Shown: piece by piece, positions 5,088 to 13,500 of the stretch | Layout of the letters: every line of letters starts with the position of its first letter | How positions within the stretch are numbered: position 1 is the first letter of the stretch | From: JBAZOY01 sp041648505 | GTDB lineage: Bacteria; Desulfobacterota; Syntrophia; Syntrophales; CG2-30-49-12 | Direction: 5' to 3' | NCBI GenBank assembly: GCA_041648505.1 | Contig: JBAZOY010000017.1 | Location: forward strand, 1-40,614 | DNA length: 40,614 nt | Made by a program: the position numbers and the translations under genes | The notes under the pieces: model-generated | What the model saw: the letters and a program-made list of their open reading frames with translations, nothing else | The model's database searches: none | What the model was told of the DNA's origin: nothing

Positions 5088-6037
5088 GGGAGTTTTATCT
5101 CGGGCTTACTTTTAAAGGGTATTTTCTGGTTTAATTCCTTTACCAGATCATTAATAGAATTCACAGCGAGATCAATCTCGCTTCTCAGGAGTTTAATATC
5201 CGTTGTAGAGTCGGACACATCAGCGCTGATCTTTACTACGTTATCAAGAGCAGCATTTATCTTTTCAAGTTTAACGAGCAGGTCTTGAAGGATTTTATGC
5301 ACCAGGGGCAGGGTTCCTTCTTTCCCGTAAATCATTTCATCTGTCTTTGCCGCCATTGTATCCACCTTTTGCAGGATGGAATCTGCATGAGAGGTGATGT
5401 CCCTTGTCTTGCCAAGGGTTTGATAGATAGCCTGGACGCTTTGTTCGTCTCTAATCAACATCTCCAGTAACGATTCTTTGCTCGACAGATTCGCGGTAAT
5501 TTTTTCAGAGTTTCTTAAAATCTTTTGCACATCACCATTGGGATCAGCCAGATTCGCGGTAATTTTTTCGATGTTTGCTGTTATCTTCTTTGCCTCTTCG
5601 ATGACCGGCTGGAGCTTCTTTATCGTCTCGTCAATGTCACTGAGCTTGGTCACCTCCGGCACTTCTTCTTCTAATAATGCGGGGCTGTTCAAATTATCCG
5701 TCAAAACAATAATACGGGAGGAACCGATAAAGGGTTTACTGACAATGAATCTGCTGTCCGATCTTATCCATTTGACATGGCGTTCCGGCACCCTGATCTT
5801 AATTAGAACTCTTCCATCCTCGCTGAGTTCCAACGTACGGACGGTACCTATCGTAAAGCCTGAAAAAACGACCGGCATCCCCTCTGTCAGATCTTCGCCG
5901 GTTTTCGATGCAAGGGTATAGGTTTCAACCCTTTCAAAAAAACCCTTTCTATAGACTGTATATCCTATAGCAGCGATAATCAGACATACCGTAGCAATGA
6001 TAAATAATCCAACTTTGAATTCAATTTTATTGGTCAT
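5084..6037 (-). CDS. MlaD-like MCE-domain lipid-binding protein
   Basis: The 317-aa product has one N-terminal membrane anchor (VGLFIIATVCLIIAAIGYTVY) and then an MCE domain of about residues 35-115 (GEDLTEGMPVVFSGFTIGTV, VRTLEL, VRVPERHVKWI). The C-terminal half is a long helical region (ITANIEKITANL repeats, then SKESLLEMLIRDE...) typical of proteins forming hexameric periplasmic rings or needles. MCE proteins carry phospholipids or other hydrophobic molecules between membranes. The start overlaps the degenerate ATPase ORF by 11 bp, and the end overlaps the lipoprotein gene. Confidence 0.9.
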   Translation of the reverse strand: MTNKIEFKVGLFIIATVCLIIAAIGYTVYRKGFFERVETYTLASKTGEDLTEGMPVVFSGFTIGTVRTLELSEDGRVLIKIRVPERHVKWIRSDSRFIVSKPFIGSSRIIVLTDNLNSPALLEEEVPEVTKLSDIDETIKKLQPVIEEAKKITANIEKITANLADPNGDVQKILRNSEKITANLSSKESLLEMLIRDEQSVQAIYQTLGKTRDITSHADSILQKVDTMAAKTDEMIYGKEGTLPLVHKILQDLLVKLEKINAALDNVVKISADVSDSTTDIKLLRSEIDLAVNSINDLVKELNQKIPFKSKPEIKLP

Positions 6038-6521
6038 CTCTTATCCAGGAATAACGGTCTCTATGCGATATATAATCCAAAATATAGCATTTTGTAAACA
6101 GATCATCAATCGTCTTCAACGCCCTGCAGATAAAGATAGTATCTGTAATATCCGGTACAATTTTAAAGGGCCTGTCAACTATGATGACGGCATCCGTAAC
6201 CATAGCTGCCCTTAAAAGCATCACATAAAAACGCTCTTCACAGGTTAAAACATGATTTTTCTTGTATGCAAGTTCTTCCAGCCCCAATCTTTGCAAATAT
6301 CCAAGGGTCATACGTTCCGCCTCTTTCGCCGATACATTCTGGTGATACTGCCTGATTAAAGCAATATTGCTCCATACATCCAGGTTTGAAAGGAGGGGAA
6401 CCTCTGAAGAAACCCGCCCTGAATGTTTTTTATTGCTTAGCGAAGAATCGCTTATCTCTTTGTCCAGGGCCTCCCCGCTATCAAAGAGTCTTAAATGGAT
6501 CTTGCAACTAATGTCAGCACC
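6027..6521 (-). CDS. Degenerate MlaF-like ATPase fragment lacking Walker A
   Basis: An open frame from 6521 to 6027 gives up to 164 residues that align by eye with the second half of Mla-type ABC ATPases: a Q-loop-like VPLLSNLDVWSNIALI, then AERMTLGYLQRLGLEELAYKK, a signature region VLTCEERFYVMLLRAAM and a Walker B-like AVIIVDRPF. There is no Walker A, the LSGG signature is lost, and the Walker B Glu is Arg. No ATG, GTG or TTG start lies in frame before Met at 6311. It sits between permease and MCE genes where mlaF belongs. It may be a pseudogene, a frameshift product or a non-catalytic partner of another ATPase. Confidence 0.6.
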   Translation of the reverse strand, partial: GADISCKIHLRLFDSGEALDKEISDSSLSNKKHSGRVSSEVPLLSNLDVWSNIALIRQYHQNVSAKEAERMTLGYLQRLGLEELAYKKNHVLTCEERFYVMLLRAAMVTDAVIIVDRPFKIVPDITDTIFICRALKTIDDLFTKCYILDYISHRDRYSWIRDDQ

Positions 6522-7306
6522 TCAATGATCACAATAGCTATAAAAACCTTCACCATACCGTTTAGAACAGAAACAGGGATACTGGTCAAATCGCTGGAAG
6601 CAGTGAGGCCGAACCGAACGGGAAGTAACGTAACAAAAAAACCAAAAGTGACACATTTAAAAAGTACAATAATTATATCGGAAAAGTCAGCAGAAGTTAA
6701 CAAAATATTGGTATATGCATCTATGCTCATTCCCATGGTAAGCATGGAAATCAACGCACCGCTCATCAAAACAACAATAGAAAAAAGTCCGCTTAACAAC
6801 ATAACAGAAACTATACCACTAATAATCCTCGGCAGAAACAGATAATTGATAATATCAATATTAAATGCTTCTAAAGACCTCAGTTCCCCGTCGACCTTCA
6901 TCACGGCAATTTCGGTATTGATCGCGGAGCTTGATCGCAGAGCAATAAGTACTACGGTAATAAAAGGAGATAATTCCGTCACTACAAAACCCATTAAGAT
7001 ACGCCCCAGGTACTCTGCCCAACCCATTTCCTTAATAACTTCAAAAACAACCCCCATAAAGAGTGAGCCAAAAATAACTGAAGCACCTAGAAAAAAAGGT
7101 AATATCTGAACGGACGTAAAATATATTTGATTTATGAGGACCGTCTTCATGGCACTGTTATACGTCTGTCTTTTGAACATTCTGAAAATGACAGTGCCGG
7201 TAAAGGCCAGAGTATCCTGTAATAACCTGGCTGCATTTATGGAGACGCTGCCTAAACGTTCTATGGCGGCAATCATAAGCCTAAACCCATGCAGAATAAA
7301 GAACAT
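6491..7306 (-). CDS. MlaE-like ABC transporter permease
   Basis: The 271-aa membrane protein has the usual MlaE layout: an N-terminal amphipathic segment, then about five hydrophobic segments, including IYFTSVQILPFFLGASVIFG, ELSPFITVVLIALRSSSAINTEIAVMKVDGEL (core motif near 125-155) and LPVRFGLTASSDL near the end. The family forms the inner-membrane channel of the Mla/Mce lipid transporter with MlaD and the ATPase MlaF. The downstream ATPase is degenerate. Upstream is a 159-bp gap from the phosphopantetheinyl transferase gene, so the transporter genes may be co-transcribed with the lipid synthesis genes. Confidence 0.9.
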   Translation of the reverse strand: MFFILHGFRLMIAAIERLGSVSINAARLLQDTLAFTGTVIFRMFKRQTYNSAMKTVLINQIYFTSVQILPFFLGASVIFGSLFMGVVFEVIKEMGWAEYLGRILMGFVVTELSPFITVVLIALRSSSAINTEIAVMKVDGELRSLEAFNIDIINYLFLPRIISGIVSVMLLSGLFSIVVLMSGALISMLTMGMSIDAYTNILLTSADFSDIIIVLFKCVTFGFFVTLLPVRFGLTASSDLTSIPVSVLNGMVKVFIAIVIIEVLTLVARSI

Positions 7307-7465
7307 TGCAGATGACGTGAATTAAAAATTTCGGGCACCGTACCTTTTACGGTAAAGAGAAAATGCATGATTTTCGAGCGCTGTGAATACAAGTTCCAAA
7401 ACCCTCAATATCACATTGCGAGACATGAAAGATGTCTGAAATTTACCTGAAAATATCAACCCCTG

Positions 7466-8149
7466 TCATAAACTAATTTTATCACACGAAGACACATTGC
7501 CGCCGGGAATTATGAAGGCATAAGCTGTAAATTTGCCGTCATGACTCAGGCTGATATCAACCCCGGCAGGCTCATCTCTTAAATACACGACAGGAGGAGA
7601 CACCCTGCCTTCAGAACGCCGGATATCAATGTCTTCCGGGATCCGGTTTAGAATCATTGAAAGATGCTTTTTGACAGCTTCACGCAAAAAAATTGATTCG
7701 TATCCCGGTGTAATCTCAGGTTGAGGAAGAAGGTCTACCTTCCATATAAGGGAATCTACTCCCTCGGAAAAATCCTTGGCGCCAATACAATGTACGTATT
7801 CACAAGCAATGAAGATTTTTATATCAATTTTGCCCCCCGGCGTATCAACAAACCCAAGGATGCAGTTATCTTCACCGGGAAGCCTTGCTTTATAGCTTCC
7901 TACACGAAACATGCTCACTTTATAAAGCAATGGTATGAAAGGAACATCAGGGATAGATTTACTGATAATTTTATAGGCAGTTTCTTTGCCCGTCCATAAA
8001 GCCCAGAGTATGACATCGGGATTGGGAGAGTCAAATATCTGCCGTTGTTCATCCGGAATAAAAACGCGATTGACAAAGCGGATGTTCCGGCTTCTCTCCC
8101 TGGCACAGGGTTCGTTCAGATCCACTATGTCGTTGCCCACGTAAGGCAA
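7466..8149 (-). CDS. 4'-phosphopantetheinyl transferase family protein
   Basis: The 227-aa product has GNDIVDL near 5-11 and WTGKETAYKI near 52-61, the two metal- and CoA-binding motifs of this superfamily, and a C-terminal SLSHDGKFTAYAF as in Sfp-type enzymes. It would attach phosphopantetheine to the serine of the ACP encoded three genes upstream. The start is TTG with GGAGGAAG nine bases before it. The gene overlaps the acyltransferase frame by 101 bp. A dedicated transferase suggests that the ACP here is not served by the housekeeping AcpS. Confidence 0.85.
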   Translation of the reverse strand: MPYVGNDIVDLNEPCARERSRNIRFVNRVFIPDEQRQIFDSPNPDVILWALWTGKETAYKIISKSIPDVPFIPLLYKVSMFRVGSYKARLPGEDNCILGFVDTPGGKIDIKIFIACEYVHCIGAKDFSEGVDSLIWKVDLLPQPEITPGYESIFLREAVKKHLSMILNRIPEDIDIRRSEGRVSPPVVYLRDEPAGVDISLSHDGKFTAYAFIIPGGNVSSCDKISL

Positions 8150-8873
8150 AATAATCTTCCTCCAGATTTGAAAGGTGTCCTATAACCTGTCCGGCATAGT
8201 AACGCTGAGCACGAAGACCATTGTCCTGTGTCCTTTCAGGTTCGAGTACGCTAATAATCGCAGTAAAACGTTCGCCAAATTTGGGAATAAACCCGTAATT
8301 ATCCTGAGCATCCCCACGAAGATAAATACACATGACCCTGCAATTATCGAAATCCTTGATAAAACGCCCCACACTATAAGGAAAGTGTTCCGTATCCACA
8401 CGACCGGTACGGGAACGTGTCCCTTCCGGAAAGATCATCAAATTCTGTTTTCTTCTTAAGACATAGGTACACCTATCAAGTGTCTTTTTCATCTCTTTGC
8501 GCTCGCCACCGCGATTAACAGGAATACATTTGGCCAGATAACAGAAAAGCGACATAAAGATGCTACGCTGGAAATTAGCCTTTTCCGGCAAATTCCAGGG
8601 AATCACTCGATAGTGTCTGATGTGAACATATAGTGATGTAGTTGCATAAGCTATGATTAAAGAATCTATCATCGTGAGGTGATTGGCACAGATAATCCAT
8701 GGACCTTCATGCTTTTTGAATTGAAGGTGAAATTCCTGCCTGAGCTTCTTCAAGTCCCTCACCCGATATCTCATTAGCTTGATAGCGATAAAGTACAGTG
8801 GACCAATGAAAAAAATTGTCATCCACCCCAGAATGTATTGAAGCCACCAAAGTCCTTTGGACACCTTCGTCAT
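8049..8873 (-). CDS. PlsC-type 1-acyl-glycerol-3-phosphate (lysophospholipid) acyltransferase
   Basis: The product has a membrane anchor (WLQYILGWMTIFFIGPLYFIAI), the catalytic NHLTMID (NHxxxxD) and the substrate motif FPEGTRSRTGR. It would transfer an acyl group, probably from the neighbouring ACP, to a glycerolipid or lysolipid at the inner membrane. Start taken as ATG at 8873, with AAGGA ten bases away, rather than the TTG at 8882. The last 34 codons run out of frame over the phosphopantetheinyl transferase gene and look unlike the family, so a frameshift or an unusual tail is possible. Confidence 0.85.
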   Translation of the reverse strand: MTKVSKGLWWLQYILGWMTIFFIGPLYFIAIKLMRYRVRDLKKLRQEFHLQFKKHEGPWIICANHLTMIDSLIIAYATTSLYVHIRHYRVIPWNLPEKANFQRSIFMSLFCYLAKCIPVNRGGERKEMKKTLDRCTYVLRRKQNLMIFPEGTRSRTGRVDTEHFPYSVGRFIKDFDNCRVMCIYLRGDAQDNYGFIPKFGERFTAIISVLEPERTQDNGLRAQRYYAGQVIGHLSNLEEDYFALRGQRHSGSERTLCQGEKPEHPLCQSRFYSG

Positions 8874-8931
8874 TTTGTGCAATCCTTTTTCTCAACTCTC
8901 AAGATAAGTTCACGCTGGACTTGGGCTAATT

Positions 8932-9189
8932 TCAATTAGCCCCGTTTAGTTTACCGCTTATAATCTCTAAGGCATCTCCGATGGTTCTTATTTGATCTGC
9001 CTCATCATCTTCTATACTAATATCAAAAGTATCTTCACACTTGATAATAACATCTACAAGACGTGCGGAATTTACCTTGAGATCGTTCAAGATATGGGTA
9101 TCTTTCGTCGCTTTTTCAAGCTCTTCCGGATTTTTTGCGTACACTCTCAGGATATTTACAAACTCTTCATAAATCTTCTTCTCATCCAT
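8932..9189 (-). CDS. Acyl carrier protein (dedicated)
   Basis: The 85-aa acidic helical protein has the phosphopantetheine site at Ser41 in LKVNSARLVDVII, where primary-metabolism ACPs usually have DSL. The following CEDTFDISIEDDEADQI is typical of ACP helix III. It lies just downstream of the KAS II gene with a strong site (AAGGAG). The changed site motif and the neighbouring phosphopantetheinyl transferase point to a special pathway rather than bulk fatty acid synthesis. Confidence 0.88.
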   Translation of the reverse strand: MDEKKIYEEFVNILRVYAKNPEELEKATKDTHILNDLKVNSARLVDVIIKCEDTFDISIEDDEADQIRTIGDALEIISGKLNGAN

Positions 9190-9213
9190 ACTTTTCTCCT
9201 TGTAAAATTTTTT

Positions 9214-10494
9214 TTATTGCCCTTCCCATTTCTTAAAAATCAAACAGCTATTGACATCACCAAAACCAAAAGCGGCCTTGGCAATAATTCTTAACTCCGG
9301 GAATTCCATACATGACCGAGGCACCTTCTCCGAAAAAGGAGCGATGTCCGGATGGATATCCTCGCAATTGAGCGAGGGATGGAGGAAACCCTTGCAAAGC
9401 TGTAAAACAACGGCTACAGATTCGATGGCCCCGGCTGCCCCCAGGCAATGCCCAAGCAGTGATTTTGTGGCATTGATATAGGGGAAGTCTCTGGGGCCAA
9501 GGTCCAGGGTAGCCGACCAGTTCCTTACCTCTATGGGATCGGCAAAGGTGGCAGTAAGGTGGCCATTAATACTGTCTATCTGGCGTACATCAATGCCCGC
9601 GTCAGCAATAGCGCCCCTGATACAGCGCTTAACCCCGTTCGGATTGGGGGCTGTAATAGACCCACCGCTTCTCTGTCCGCCACAATTAACGTAACCTCCT
9701 ATTACCTCTGCGTATATGTTTGCCCCGCGCTGCAAAGCGCACTGGAGATCTTCGAGTATAAGAATAGCAGCCCCGGCGCTGGGAACAAAACCATTTGCTG
9801 TTGCACTCATGGGCCGCGAAGCTTCCTCTGGCCGATCGTTATATTTACGGGCGATCACACGCATCGCATCAAAACCGGCCCATATATAGGGTGATGCCCC
9901 TTCAGATCCACCGGCCAGGATACGTTTGGCCAACCCTGCACGAATCCTCCACGTCGCATCAATAATGGCTTCATTACCTGTACTGCAGGCGGAAGAATTT
10001 GAAGTTACCTGATTTCCCAAAGCCAGTAATCCGGCAATACAGGCACTGGTTCCGCTATGCATAACCTGTTCGGCGGTGGTACTCCCCAAACGGCGGGTCT
10101 TACCCTCATTAACCATGGGAACAAGCGTCCTGGCAATCGTATCCATACCGCCAATGCCGGAGCCAACAATTACACCCGTGTCCCAATCCACATCTTCACT
10201 GTCGGCATCAGGTACGGCAAGGCCGGCGTGGTGCCATGCATCCATAGCAGCAACAGCGGCATAACCAATGTTGTCGTTCATCGAAATCAGTTTCTCTTCG
10301 TCGAAGTATTTTCTCCGGATGTTCTCAAAGTCTTGAGGGACACCACCTATCTGGCAGGCAAAGTTTAATTCCTTAAGCTCCGGGATAAAGCGAATACCGG
10401 ATTTCCCCTCCCGCAGGGCATTTTCAAAGTTATCTAACCCATGAGCATTGGGCGCTACAACTCCCATACCTGTTATAACAACTCTACTTCTCAT
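9214..10494 (-). CDS. Beta-ketoacyl-ACP synthase II (FabF-like)
   Basis: The start is set at ATG 10494 (MRSRVVITGMG), preceded by AAGGAG; the longer frame begins at 10518. The 426-aa protein has the active-site Cys in SSACSTGNE (about 170), the first His in NGHLTATFADP and the second in KSLLGHCLGAAGAIE, so the Cys-His-His triad is complete. The NGHLTAT motif differs from the usual NAHGTST. It would condense malonyl-ACP with an acyl chain. It stands between the reductase and ACP genes. Confidence 0.9.
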   Translation of the reverse strand: MRSRVVITGMGVVAPNAHGLDNFENALREGKSGIRFIPELKELNFACQIGGVPQDFENIRRKYFDEEKLISMNDNIGYAAVAAMDAWHHAGLAVPDADSEDVDWDTGVIVGSGIGGMDTIARTLVPMVNEGKTRRLGSTTAEQVMHSGTSACIAGLLALGNQVTSNSSACSTGNEAIIDATWRIRAGLAKRILAGGSEGASPYIWAGFDAMRVIARKYNDRPEEASRPMSATANGFVPSAGAAILILEDLQCALQRGANIYAEVIGGYVNCGGQRSGGSITAPNPNGVKRCIRGAIADAGIDVRQIDSINGHLTATFADPIEVRNWSATLDLGPRDFPYINATKSLLGHCLGAAGAIESVAVVLQLCKGFLHPSLNCEDIHPDIAPFSEKVPRSCMEFPELRIIAKAAFGFGDVNSCLIFKKWEGQ

Positions 10495-10530
10495 CTGGAA
10501 AAAACTCCTTGACAGCATGCTTCGAGTCCA

Positions 10531-11265
10531 TCAGCCACCGTAAAGTCCCCCATTTACATGGATAACGCTACCGTTGATGTAAGAACCGCCTGTCGCAAGA
10601 AAGGACACCACCTCAGCCACATCCTCGGGGCGTCCCATACGGCCCAGCGGGATACCGGCAAGGATCCTGTCTCGCACATCCTTCGGCAAACTCAACGTCA
10701 TCGGTGTATCAATAAAGCCCGGCGCGACTGAATTAACCAGAATATTACGCCCGGCTAACTCCTTAGCCAAGGATTTAGTAAAGGCATCAACAGCTGCCTT
10801 TTCCATGGTGTACGGGATCTGCCCAGAGTTACCCATGTGGCCCACAACACTGGAGATATTGATAATACGTCCCTTGTTTTTCCGTAGCAGGAATAAACGC
10901 AATATTCGTTTTGTAAGATACCACACACCTCGCATCAAAGCACGTTGAGCATCGAATTCTTCAATCTTCATCGCATTGATGTCGCTATTAATGGTAATCC
11001 CTGCATTATTGACCAGAATTTCAACCGACTCGGATGCCTCTTTTAAACGGGAGACCATTGCTTCCACCTGATCAACATCTGTCAGGTCTGCCTGTAGAAG
11101 GAATCCATCATCGACTTCAGCACAAACAGCCTTGGCTCCCTCCTCATCCTCACTACCCCGGTAGTGAATACATAACCGCAATCCTGCCTTGTCAAGTGCC
11201 CGACAGCACGCGGCTCCGATACCGGTACCACCTCCGGTTACAATAGCCACTGGTTTTACGCCCAT
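10531..11265 (-). CDS. 3-oxoacyl-ACP reductase (FabG-like SDR)
   Basis: The 244-aa short-chain dehydrogenase has TGGGTGIGAA (10-19) for NADP binding, NNAG (86-89) and the catalytic set Ser138/139 in INISSV and Tyr152-x3-Lys156 in YTMEK. It should reduce the 3-keto group formed by the neighbouring synthases. The start has AAGGAGGAG upstream. It is 36 bp from the KAS II start and 13 bp from the KAS III gene, so it is clearly in the same operon. Confidence 0.9.
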   Translation of the reverse strand: MGVKPVAIVTGGGTGIGAACCRALDKAGLRLCIHYRGSEDEEGAKAVCAEVDDGFLLQADLTDVDQVEAMVSRLKEASESVEILVNNAGITINSDINAMKIEEFDAQRALMRGVWYLTKRILRLFLLRKNKGRIINISSVVGHMGNSGQIPYTMEKAAVDAFTKSLAKELAGRNILVNSVAPGFIDTPMTLSLPKDVRDRILAGIPLGRMGRPEDVAEVVSFLATGGSYINGSVIHVNGGLYGG

Positions 11266-11278
11266 AAAACACTCCTCC

Positions 11279-12268
11279 TTATGCTTCTTCTACCCTCAGC
11301 AACACGTGAGCCCAGGTTAGTCCTCCTCCCACCACAGCAATGGCCACATGGTCTCCCGGCTGCAGTTCGTCCCAGTGCTGGCTCAAAACAGAAGGCGCTC
11401 CGGCACAGGCCGTATTACCATACTCCACAACATTCTGCCAGTGATCACACTCATTGATACCGATACGGTCACAAACGGTCTGGAGCATACCCATATTGGC
11501 CTGGTGACCAATGAATTTAAAACGGCCATAGTTCCGCTGAATGGATGATTGCATCATCGACAATAATTCTGTCGTCTTACGAATGGCAAAGCCCTGTACC
11601 AGGCTTCCCTCCTGAGAAAAAAAGTCCATCCGGGGAACCATGACTGCATCCCATTTTGCGGGGTTTGATCCACAATCACTGGCAATAACGGTCCGCCGGG
11701 AAGGGACGGAAGAAGATACAACGGCTGCAGCACTGCCGTCACCAAAAAGCACAGCAGCCCTCCGATCGGAAAAATCCATGGCATGTGTAACACTTTCCGG
11801 CTGAACAATTAAAACAAAGGGGGGAAGGGCTTCCGGCCTCATCCGATCGAGAACATTTATCTGCATCGCAAAAGTCGCACACGCACAGTGCAAATCAAAG
11901 CATGGGGCATCTACACCCAACTCCGCGGCAACAACAGATGCCTGTGCCGGCGTGACATAATCCGGCACGGATGATCCTGCGATAACAAGCCCGATATCTT
12001 CCTTCTTGATCCCGGCCCGCTCAATAGCAAGCAAGGCGGCAGCCGCTCCTGTCTGGGCATGGGTATAGAGACTGGCTTCACGTGCCCCTCGTGGGTCGCG
12101 ATTTTTCGTTGTCTTTATGTAATCCAGAGAAAGAACAGTATGGCGGGTCTGTATACCAACCCTCTCGATGATCCACTCTTCTGTTGTCCCAATATCCAGA
12201 TCTACGAGAAATTGATTAGTAATAATGTTTTCCGGGTGGAAATGTCCCACCCCGTGCAGATAAAGCAT
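11279..12268 (-). CDS. 3-oxoacyl-ACP synthase III (FabH-like)
   Basis: The 329-aa thiolase-fold protein has the catalytic Cys in CACATFAM (about 130), His in FIGHQANMG and Asn in EYGNTACAGAPS. KAS III enzymes start chains by condensing an acyl-CoA with malonyl-ACP. A 20-residue segment rich in Arg/Lys (about 45-65) may shape the starter pocket. Only 5 bp separate it from the acyl-CoA dehydrogenase gene. The starter is not predictable from the sequence. Confidence 0.88.
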   Translation of the reverse strand: MLYLHGVGHFHPENIITNQFLVDLDIGTTEEWIIERVGIQTRHTVLSLDYIKTTKNRDPRGAREASLYTHAQTGAAAALLAIERAGIKKEDIGLVIAGSSVPDYVTPAQASVVAAELGVDAPCFDLHCACATFAMQINVLDRMRPEALPPFVLIVQPESVTHAMDFSDRRAAVLFGDGSAAAVVSSSVPSRRTVIASDCGSNPAKWDAVMVPRMDFFSQEGSLVQGFAIRKTTELLSMMQSSIQRNYGRFKFIGHQANMGMLQTVCDRIGINECDHWQNVVEYGNTACAGAPSVLSQHWDELQPGDHVAIAVVGGGLTWAHVLLRVEEA

Positions 12269-12273
12269 AACAG

Positions 12274-13473
12274 TTACACAATCTCCCTTCCGATAATCAT
12301 ATCCTGGACCTCCCTGACACCTTCGTAAATATCAATGATATGAGCATCTCTTGCCAATTTTGATATCTCATATTCTGAGATAAAACCATAACCACCATGA
12401 AGATGAAGACCCTCAGTAGCACAAAACAGTGCCGCTTCTGCGGCAACATTCTTGGCTAAAGAAGCGTAGATGGCCTTGTCCGGGGCATTTTCCTGAACTT
12501 TACAGGCTGCTCTTATGAGCGCCATATCCGCCAGCTCAACCTTTTTCCACATCTTAACCAGAGTGTCCCGCGCTACGGGCAGGTCACAGATCCTCTTCCC
12601 AAACTGCCTGCGCTCCCGCGTATATTCCAGGGTAATGTCGAGGGATCTCCTGGCAAGGCCTACACCAACAGCCCCTACCATCGGCCGGGCGTAGTCAAAA
12701 ACATCTATGATATACTTGAATCCTTCTCTCCTGTCACCTATTATCTGGTCTTTTTCTATGACAACATCTTCGAAGGTCACACTGGCAGTATTTGATAGCC
12801 GTTGCCCCAGTTTATCCTCCGGTTTACCGATCAGTATCTTGCCCCCCTGGGGAAGATCAATCTCCAGACTTTCGGAAACAGGAACAACTGAATCGTGGGA
12901 AGGCATATTACATAAAGGAACAATCACGCAAGCCATAAAATTACCGGAGGGCTTCCCAACCTTGCAAAAAACTGTAAACTGTGAGGCATAAGACGCATTG
13001 GTAATAAAACACTTTGTGCCATTGAGAAGGTATGTCCCGTCATCCCTCTTCCTCATAAACGTTGTCATGACAGAGTTATCGGACCCGGCGCCAGGTTCTG
13101 TCAGGCAGAAGGAGGCCAGCTTGGGCATCTCCACAAACTTTTTCAAAAAAGCATCCTTCTGTTCCTCTGTGCCATGTTGAGCGATAACCGCGTTTGCCAG
13201 ATCATTACACATAGCCGATGTCGCGATACCCGTATCCCCGTAAGAAAATTCCCTGATAATCAAGGCCGTTGAAATAATATCCACCTCATAACCCTTGACA
13301 GATTCAGGAACGGACAGATTAAGAATCCCCATTTCCCAAGCTTTATTAATGATATCCACAGGAAATACATGTTTTTTTTCAAGGGACATCACATGTGGAG
13401 TGATCTCGTTCTTGACAAACCTACTTACCAGATCAACGTACATCTGTTGATTTTCCGTTAGATTGAAATCCAT
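12274..13473 (-). CDS. Acyl-CoA dehydrogenase family flavoprotein
   Basis: The 399-aa protein has the FAD/substrate motifs CLTEPGAGSD and YTRERRQFGKRI and the C-terminal LHGGYGFISEYEISKLARDA, with the catalytic Glu expected in IYEGVREVQ (about 384). It would form an alpha-beta double bond in an acyl thioester. Inside an ACP operon with no dehydratase it may act on acyl-ACP or on the KAS III starter. Good site AGGAGGAG before the ATG. Electron transfer flavoprotein genes are not nearby. Confidence 0.9.
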   Translation of the reverse strand: MDFNLTENQQMYVDLVSRFVKNEITPHVMSLEKKHVFPVDIINKAWEMGILNLSVPESVKGYEVDIISTALIIREFSYGDTGIATSAMCNDLANAVIAQHGTEEQKDAFLKKFVEMPKLASFCLTEPGAGSDNSVMTTFMRKRDDGTYLLNGTKCFITNASYASQFTVFCKVGKPSGNFMACVIVPLCNMPSHDSVVPVSESLEIDLPQGGKILIGKPEDKLGQRLSNTASVTFEDVVIEKDQIIGDRREGFKYIIDVFDYARPMVGAVGVGLARRSLDITLEYTRERRQFGKRICDLPVARDTLVKMWKKVELADMALIRAACKVQENAPDKAIYASLAKNVAAEAALFCATEGLHLHGGYGFISEYEISKLARDAHIIDIYEGVREVQDMIIGREIV

Positions 13474-13500
13474 CGCTCCTCCTGAAAAATTAATGTATTA

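Noticed and set aside
7322..7426. 34-aa minus-strand ORF between the phosphopantetheinyl transferase and permease genes
   Set aside because: No ribosome binding site and too short to support without conservation.
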